This document shows, in pieces, positions 5,550 to 9,696 of a DNA stretch of 9,696 nucleotides. The first letter of the stretch is position 1. Every line of letters begins with the position of its first letter. The position numbers and the translations under genes are program-made. The stretch lies in the NCBI GenBank assembly GCA_050998615.1, contig JBPCQA010000018.1, positions 1-9,696 on the forward strand. Reading direction: 5' to 3'. This stretch comes from JBPCQA01 sp050998615 (GTDB lineage: Bacteria > Actinomycetota > Actinomycetes > Propionibacteriales > Nocardioidaceae). A model generated the notes under the pieces. That model was not told the origin of the DNA. It worked only from the letters and a program-made list of their open reading frames with translations, and did no database searches.

Positions 5550-6245
5550 ATGGCGGACCAGGCGTTGGCCGAGCTGGTGATTGCCATGGACGGCACCGCC
5601 GGCGCCGGCAAGTCCACCGCCAGCCGTGGCGTTGCGACCACCCTTGGGCTGCGTTATCTCGACACCGGCGCAATGTATCGGGCGGTGACGTTGCAGGCGC
5701 TGAACGCGGGAGTTCGACTAGACGATTCCGCCGCCGTCTGCCGCATCGCCGAGCAGGTGCTGATCCTCGCTGGAACCACCCCGACGGCCCCGACGATCAC
5801 GTTGGACGGCGTCGACGTTTCTGCAGACATCCGCTCCGCCCGGGTTACCGGAGCGGTGAGCCAGGTCAGCGCCGTACCGCGCGTTCGTGAGGTGCTGGTC
5901 GAGCAGCAGCGCCGCGAGATCGGGTCGGGCGGGATCGTTGTGGAGGGCCGCGACATCGGCACCGTTGTCGCCCCGAATGCGAGGCTCAAGGTCTACCTCA
6001 CCGCCGATCCGGGGGCCAGGGCGCGGCGTCGTACGGCGGAGCTGACACTCGACCACGACCGGGACCTCGAGACGGTCCAGGCGGCTTTGCTGCGACGCGA
6101 CGCCTCCGACTCGGGCCGGGCCGCCGCCCCGCTGAGTGCGGCGGCCGACGCGGTGGTGTTGGACTCGACGTACCTCACCTTGCCCGCGGTCGTCGAGACC
6201 ATCGTCGGGCTCGCTCGTGATCGCGTTGGACTGACCGAGCACTAG
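5550..6245 (+). CDS. cmk: Cytidylate kinase
   Basis: Cmk transfers phosphate from ATP to CMP and dCMP, feeding CDP/dCDP into RNA, DNA and lipid synthesis in the cytoplasm. From the ATG at 5550 the protein has 231 residues, the normal length for the family. It has the P-loop GTAGAGKST (residues 15-23), the CMP-binding DTGAMYRA (38-45), the EGRDIGTVV block (Arg134, Asp135) and the LID-like region following KVYLTADP, rich in arginine. Start choice: ATG 5550 has GGGAGG at 5538-5543 with 6 nt spacing and puts the P-loop at the usual distance from the N-terminus. A GTG at 5502 would add 16 arginine- and glycine-rich residues; it is possible because a -10 element sits just upstream, but it looks less likely. 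The gene is followed by der after 66 bp, a neighbour pairing conserved in actinomycetes. Confidence 0.94.
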   Translation: MADQALAELVIAMDGTAGAGKSTASRGVATTLGLRYLDTGAMYRAVTLQALNAGVRLDDSAAVCRIAEQVLILAGTTPTAPTITLDGVDVSADIRSARVTGAVSQVSAVPRVREVLVEQQRREIGSGGIVVEGRDIGTVVAPNARLKVYLTADPGARARRRTAELTLDHDRDLETVQAALLRRDASDSGRAAAPLSAAADAVVLDSTYLTLPAVVETIVGLARDRVGLTEH

Positions 6246-6255
6246 GATCGGACCG

Positions 6256-6290
6256 AGGCCGCGGCCTTTAGCCCGAGGCAGGTGCCTCGG
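6256..6290 (+). promoter_or_regulatory. Pair of strong palindromes between cmk and der
   Basis: AGGCCGCGGCCT (6256-6267) is a perfect 12-bp palindrome. Six bases later, CCGAGGCA-GG-TGCCTCGG (6273-6290) is a perfect inverted repeat with 8-bp arms; as RNA it would form a 7-bp GC-rich stem with an AGGT tetraloop. CCGAGG also occurs at 6253-6258, so it could compete for the CCTCGG arm. No T-run follows, so a classical terminator is not supported. It may be an attenuator, a processing hairpin or an operator ahead of der. Confidence 0.5.
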
Positions 6291-6311
6291 AGTGCCCCGA
6301 ACGAAAGCTAG

Positions 6312-7730
6312 ATGGTCATGATTCCCGACGCGTACGACGCCGCGGCAGTGGCAGTGTCCAGCGGTGAGACCGCTGAGCCTACCGCTGAGCCCATCGGAGC
6401 GCTCAGCGTTGGGCAGCTGCCGGTGCTGGCCGTCGTCGGTCGCCCGAACGTGGGCAAGTCGACGCTGGTCAACCGCATCCTCGGACGCCGAGAGGCCGTC
6501 GTGGAGGACGTGCCCGGGGTGACCCGTGATCGGGTGTCGTACGACGCGATTTGGAACGGCCGTCAGTTCACGGTCGTCGACACCGGCGGTTGGGACCCGG
6601 AGGCGCGAGGTCTGGCGGAGCAGATCTCACTGCAGGCGGAGACGGCGATCAGCCTGGCCGACGCCGTACTTTTCGTGGTCGACAACCGCATCGGCATCAC
6701 CGACACGGAGGCCACCGTGGTCAAGATCTTGCGTCGTGCCGGCAAGCCGGTGATCTTGGCGGCAAACAAGGTCGACGACGCGCGAGGCGAAGCAGACGCG
6801 GCGGCGTTGTGGAACCTTGGCCTGGGCGAGCCATACGCCGTGTCGGCGCTGCACGGCCGGGGGAGCGGGGATCTCCTCGACGCCGTACTCGACGCATTGC
6901 CGGAGTCGCCGACAGAGGACTTCGACGCGCCCCGCGGGCCGCGGCGGATAGCCATCGTAGGCAAGCCGAACGTCGGCAAGTCCAGCCTGCTCAACAAGCT
7001 GGCCGGTGGCAGCCGGGTCGTTGTCGACGAGGTAGCCGGCACGACGGTCGATCCGGTTGACGAGATCGTGCAGCTCGGCGGCAGGACATGGCACTTCATC
7101 GATACGGCGGGGATTCGGCGCCGGGTCAAGGAGGCCAGTGGACACGAGTACTACGCCAGCCTGCGAACCACTGGTGCGATGGAGCGCGCCGAAGTGGCGG
7201 TCGTAGTCATCGACGGCAGTCAGCCGCTGACAGAGCAGGACCAACGCATCATCACCAGCGTCGAGACATCTGGCCGTGCGGCGGTGATCGCCTTCAACAA
7301 ATGGGATCAGGTCGACGAGGAGCGTCGTCACTACCTGGCGCGGGAGATCGAACGTGAGCTCGTGCGAGTGCAGTGGGCGCCGCGGATCAACCTCACCGCG
7401 CTGACCGGGTGGCATGTCGACCGGCTCGTCCCGGCCTTGGACCGTGCACTCGAAGGCTGGGAGACCCGGGTGCCTACCGGCGAACTCAACGCGTTCCTCG
7501 GTCGGTTGGTGGCAGCCAACCCGCATCCCGTCCGGTCCGGGAAGCAGTCACGGATCCTGTTCGCTACCCAGGCCGACGTGGCGCCGCCGAAGTTCGTGCT
7601 GTTCACCTCGGGGCCGCTCGAGCCGGCGTACACCCGGTTCATCGAACGGCGGCTGCGCGAGGAGTACGGCTTCGTCGGAACCCCGATCCATCTGACCGTA
7701 AAGCCGCGCGAAAAGCGCAAGCGTCGTTGA
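6312..7730 (+). CDS. der: Ribosome biogenesis GTPase Der (EngA), tandem G domains
   Basis: Der is an essential GTPase with two successive G domains that binds the 50S subunit and is needed for its maturation. The predicted 472-residue protein shows G domain 1 with P-loop GRPNVGKST (43-51), DTGGW (90-94) and NKVD (152-155). G domain 2 has GKPNVGKSS (217-225), DTAGI (264-268) and NKWD (329-332). The C-terminal KH-like domain ends in a basic tail, KPREKRKRR. All nucleotide-binding motifs are intact. An N-terminal extension of about 35 residues, alanine- and glutamate-rich, precedes domain 1, as is common in actinomycetes. The frame is closed by TAG at 6309-6311, so the start is ATG 6312 or ATG 6318. 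The Shine-Dalgarno match is weak (GAAAG, 6303-6307). The upstream palindrome pair may influence its expression. Confidence 0.97.
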   Translation: MVMIPDAYDAAAVAVSSGETAEPTAEPIGALSVGQLPVLAVVGRPNVGKSTLVNRILGRREAVVEDVPGVTRDRVSYDAIWNGRQFTVVDTGGWDPEARGLAEQISLQAETAISLADAVLFVVDNRIGITDTEATVVKILRRAGKPVILAANKVDDARGEADAAALWNLGLGEPYAVSALHGRGSGDLLDAVLDALPESPTEDFDAPRGPRRIAIVGKPNVGKSSLLNKLAGGSRVVVDEVAGTTVDPVDEIVQLGGRTWHFIDTAGIRRRVKEASGHEYYASLRTTGAMERAEVAVVVIDGSQPLTEQDQRIITSVETSGRAAVIAFNKWDQVDEERRHYLAREIERELVRVQWAPRINLTALTGWHVDRLVPALDRALEGWETRVPTGELNAFLGRLVAANPHPVRSGKQSRILFATQADVAPPKFVLFTSGPLEPAYTRFIERRLREEYGFVGTPIHLTVKPREKRKRR

Positions 7731-7741
7731 CCCGGGCACGC

Positions 7742-7772
7742 TTGGCGTGGCTGGTCGGCCCTGGGGTAGGCT
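7742..7772 (+). promoter_or_regulatory. Candidate promoter for tRNA-Pro
   Basis: TTGGCG (7742-7747) and TAGGCT (7767-7772) form a -35/-10 pair with a 19-bp spacer. They would start transcription near 7780, about 23 nt before the mature tRNA 5' end. The position just after der and before the tRNA makes it reasonable; it is a pattern match only. Confidence 0.4.
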
Positions 7773-7802
7773 GACGCCGCTCCGCCCGGTGATGTGGAGC
7801 CG

Positions 7803-7879
7803 CGGGCTGTGGCGCAGTTTGGTAGCGCACGTGACTGGGGGTCACGGGGTCGCAGGTTCAAATCCTGTCAGCCCGACCA
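7803..7879 (+). tRNA. tRNA-Pro, anticodon GGG, CCA encoded
   Basis: A full cloverleaf can be drawn. The acceptor stem is CGGGCTG (7803-7809) with CAGCCCG (7869-7875), fully paired. The D stem is GCGC (7812-7815) with GCGC (7825-7828). The anticodon stem is CGTGA (7830-7834) with TCACG (7842-7846), and its loop CTGGGGG places GGG at 7837-7839. The T stem is GCAGG (7852-7856) with CCTGT (7864-7868), including one G-T pair, and the T loop is TTCAAAT. A discriminator base A7876 and encoded CCA (7877-7879) complete it. Anticodon GGG reads CCC and CCU proline codons; G37 is present as expected for tRNA-Pro. Confidence 0.97.
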
Positions 7880-7891
7880 TTGCAAAACCGC

Positions 7892-7907
7892 AGGTCAAGG
7901 GTGACTT
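7892..7907 (+). terminator. Small hairpin after tRNA-Pro
   Basis: AGGTCA (7892-7897) pairs with TGACTT (7902-7907), including one G-T pair, around the loop AGGG. It is followed by T and then GG. It lies 12 nt after the tRNA CCA and may end the tRNA transcript, but the stem is short and the T-run is limited to three bases. Confidence 0.3.
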
Positions 7908-8131
7908 TGGCTCTGCGATCGGACTCAACAAGTGCTGTCTCCAACCCCCATGTCACTCTATAAGTCACCTTATGCCTCGGTGCTCAGAGCCGCGGCCAGC
8001 AGCTCGACCGCTGACCGGGATGGCGAGGAGGACACTCGAAGTAGCGGGCAGCACGAGGCCGCCGAAATTCATTTGGAAAGTGTTCAGGGGTCGGCCTCTT
8101 TCGCGGACATATGAGGAAACGACCGAAGATC
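7908..8131. other. Gene-poor stretch between tRNA-Pro and the decayed gene
   Basis: I see no convincing gene on either strand. Open frames here lack family motifs, overlap the tRNA, or are arginine-rich by-products of base composition. A small AT hairpin ATAAG-TCAC-CTTAT (7960-7973) is present. The local sequence around 7920-7980 is visibly less GC-rich than the operon to its left. It may be the relic of something inserted or lost next to the tRNA, but no repeat of the tRNA 3' end long enough to prove integration was found. Confidence 0.4.
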
Positions 8132-8599
8132 TCAGGTCGATTCCGAAGCCACAACGGAGATCAGATGGGCAAGGGAGCGGCCGAGCCGCTGGCGCATTCC
8201 GGCGGCCCGAGCAAGCGCATACAACCTCCACATGAGCCAGATTTCGAGGACGATGAACTCCCGCGCGACGAGCACCTCGACCGACGACTCAGCGACCCTG
8301 ACCACCTTTACCGCCTGCTCCCACGCCTTATCGGTGAGCGCCATAGAGATCAACGCGGACAGGGTCCGAGGGTCGTCTTTGGCGCGAGCCGCGAGGCGAT
8401 TGACTGACTCGTGCCTAATCCGCTAGTCGTGGTCCCTCAGCCCCCCCAGTAACTCATCGGGTGAATGAAGGGCCTGAGCCTTTCGGGTGGCTGCCGACCA
8501 TCGCGCCTTGTTGTCTTCGAGTCGCGGATCGTCGTCGTGGAAGGTCGCGATGCCCTTGACGTTGGGTAACGCTGGCAGTGTTGGCGCGAGTCGGACGTC
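8132..8599 (-). pseudogene. Decayed minus-strand gene with in-frame TAG, possibly HEAT-like
   Basis: Reading the minus strand in the frame that ends with TGA at 8132-8134, about 155 codons give protein-like sequence, broken once by TAG at 8423-8425. On either side of the stop it reads DELLGGLRDHD and then RIRHESVNRLAARAKDDP, with PRTLSALISMALTDKAWE further on. A duplicated pattern of this kind is reminiscent of HEAT-like helical repeats (xLRDHDxRIRHE). Before the stop come PRLEDNKARWSAATRKAQ and related acidic-basic helices. The frame is closed upstream by TAA at 8600-8602, with no ATG, GTG or TTG between it and the TAG, so the 5' end is missing or displaced. The gene lies just downstream of the sigma factor on the same strand. 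I read it as a broken gene. A sequencing error, or a shorter real gene from TTG 8353 (73 residues), are alternatives. The HEAT assignment is weak. Confidence 0.45.
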
Positions 8600-8610
8600 T
8601 TAACACAGTC

Positions 8611-9696
8611 TCACTTGGGCGCGAGCTGGTCGCGCCGGTGGGTGAGGTACGCGACCTCGGCGGTGTTGCCGGCCAGCTCGATGGCCTTCTCGTACGCAGC
8701 GCGGGCTTCCGCCGAGCGGCCGAGCCGGCGTAGCAGGTCGGCGCGGGTGGCGTGGTAAGCGTGGTAGCCGCCCAGGTCCAGCCTGTCGACCAGCGCCAGC
8801 GCCACCTCGGGCCCGTCGAGCTCGGCGAGCGCGACGGCCCGGTTGAGCGCGACGATGGGTGAGGGGTCGATGCCGGCGAGCCGGTCGTAGAGGGCGACGA
8901 CCTGGGACCAGTCGGTGTCGCGTACGTCTCTGGCGGAGGTGTGCACGGCGTTGATCGCTGCCAAGAGCTGGTAGCGGCCCGGAGCCACCCCGGTGGCCAG
9001 TCGTTCGCGGACCAGCTGGTGTCCTTCGGCGACGAGCGCCGTGTCCCAGGCCGCACGGTCCTGCTCCCCCAGGGTGACCAGCTCCCCGCCCGCCGAGACC
9101 CGGGCGGTGCGACGGGCCTCGGTGAGGAGCATCAGCGCCAGCAGACCGGCCACCTCGCCGTCCTCCGGCAGGAGGCCACGGATCAGGCGGGCCAGCCGGA
9201 TCGCCTCGGCGGTGAGGTCGTGTCGGACGGGACCGCTGTCGGGCCCGCTGGCCAGGTAGCCCTCGTTGAAGACGAGGTAGAGGACGGCGAGCACGCCGGA
9301 GACGCGGCCCGGGAGATCGTCCGTGGACGGCACCCGGTAGGGGATACGGGTCGCCGTGATCTTGGCCTTGGCGCGGGTGATCCGCTGCGCCATGGTGGTC
9401 TCGGGCACGAGGAAGGCCCGGGCGATCTCGGCGACGGTCAGACCACCGATGAGTCGCAATGTCAACGCCACCCGGTTCTCCATGGCCAGTGCCGGGTGAC
9501 AGCAGGTGAAGATCAGCCGCAGTCGTTCGTCGTCGATGGCGCCGAGCGGCTCGGGCGGCTCGAGCGGGTCGGGCGGGTCATGGTCGGACACCATCTGAGC
9601 CTCCCTCTGCTTGCCGTCGCGCTTGTTCTCCCGCCGGATCCGGTCGATCGCCTTGCGGTTGGCGGTCATGGTCAGCCACGCGCCGGGGTTGGGGGG
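8611..9696 (-). CDS. ECF sigma factor with long C-terminal extension, ECF42/DUF6596 type (5' end outside window)
   Basis: This is an RNA polymerase sigma factor of the extracytoplasmic-function class. The minus-strand frame is open to the window edge, and its first visible residues PPNPGAWLTMTANRKAIDRIRRE are the end of region 2 (2.4). The only ATG in view (9667-9669) lies inside this conserved segment, so the true start is upstream and regions 2.1-2.3 are missing from view. A proline/acid linker (DPPDPLEPPEPLG) leads to DDERLRLIFTCCHPAL, a hallmark of this subfamily. Region 4 follows at visible residues about 78-113 (LTVAEIARAFLVPETTMAQRITRAK). The ~240-residue C-terminal extension contains YLVFNEGYLASG, LLALMLLTEARR, then TPR-like helices (ALNRAVALAELDGPEVAL, RADLLRRLGRSAEARAAYEKAI). 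Such factors lack a classical anti-sigma factor; the extension is thought to control activity, and a DGPF/YCII-like gene usually lies upstream, here off-window. Confidence 0.93.
   Translation of the reverse strand, partial: PPNPGAWLTMTANRKAIDRIRRENKRDGKQREAQMVSDHDPPDPLEPPEPLGAIDDERLRLIFTCCHPALAMENRVALTLRLIGGLTVAEIARAFLVPETTMAQRITRAKAKITATRIPYRVPSTDDLPGRVSGVLAVLYLVFNEGYLASGPDSGPVRHDLTAEAIRLARLIRGLLPEDGEVAGLLALMLLTEARRTARVSAGGELVTLGEQDRAAWDTALVAEGHQLVRERLATGVAPGRYQLLAAINAVHTSARDVRDTDWSQVVALYDRLAGIDPSPIVALNRAVALAELDGPEVALALVDRLDLGGYHAYHATRADLLRRLGRSAEARAAYEKAIELAGNTAEVAYLTHRRDQLAPK

Noticed and set aside
6563..7526. Minus-strand open frames of about 190-300 codons opposite der
   Set aside because: Der has both complete G domains in the plus strand; the antisense frames have no motif or plausible start context.
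7747..8235. Plus-strand 162-codon frame running through tRNA-Pro
   Set aside because: A coding gene across a complete tRNA is not credible, and the translation shows no family signature.
8423..8425. TAG as a recoded codon (pyrrolysine or read-through)
   Set aside because: No recoding element is visible, actinomycetes of this type are not expected to use it, and the missing start codon fits decay better.
8454..9056. Minus-strand 200-codon frame inside the sigma factor region
   Set aside because: It lies in a different frame of the same strand as the sigma factor and is rich in Arg, Ser, Thr and Pro, a typical shadow.
1..9696. CRISPR array, insertion sequence or rRNA genes
   Set aside because: No regularly spaced repeats, transposase-like protein with terminal repeats, or rRNA signature was seen anywhere in the window.

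Overview
The window is GC-rich chromosomal DNA from an actinomycete (Actinomycetota). GTG starts are frequent, genes overlap by 4 nt, and the gene order (parA-like, scpA, scpB, rluB, cmk, der) is the one known from mycobacteria, corynebacteria and streptomycetes. The exact genus cannot be read from the sequence. A Propionibacteriales-like or related lineage is possible, but that is only an impression.

Layout. Positions 1-581 hold the 3' part of alanine dehydrogenase (ald). It overlaps by 4 nt with the tyrosine recombinase xerD (578-1510), which appears to start at a CTG codon. A 278-bp gap follows (1511-1788). It contains a cluster of hairpins after xerD, two DnaA-box-like 9-mers, and a plausible promoter for the next operon. 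Positions 1789-5397 are a tight run of five genes: a ParA-family ATPase, a small predicted ribbon-helix-helix (RHH) protein with a 15-bp tandem repeat, scpA, scpB and rluB. Most neighbours overlap. After a ~150-bp gap with a candidate promoter come cmk (5550-6245) and der (6312-7730), separated by 66 bp containing two strong palindromes. A complete tRNA-Pro(GGG) gene with encoded CCA lies at 7803-7879.

From 7880 the character changes. About 250 bp show no convincing gene. Next comes what reads as a decayed minus-strand gene (8132-8599), interrupted by an in-frame TAG and lacking a start. The window ends in a minus-strand ECF sigma factor with the long C-terminal extension of the ECF42/DUF6596 type (8611-9696), whose 5' end lies outside the window.

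How the genes fit together. XerD (dimer resolution), the ParA-like ATPase, and ScpA/ScpB (kleisin and winged-helix partners of SMC) all serve chromosome segregation and compaction. RluB, Cmk and Der serve ribosome maturation and nucleotide supply. The least understood member of the core operon is the small RHH protein between the ParA-like ATPase and ScpA, which is the best candidate here for an undescribed segregation partner. The region after the tRNA is an accessory edge carrying a pseudogene and a regulatory sigma factor.
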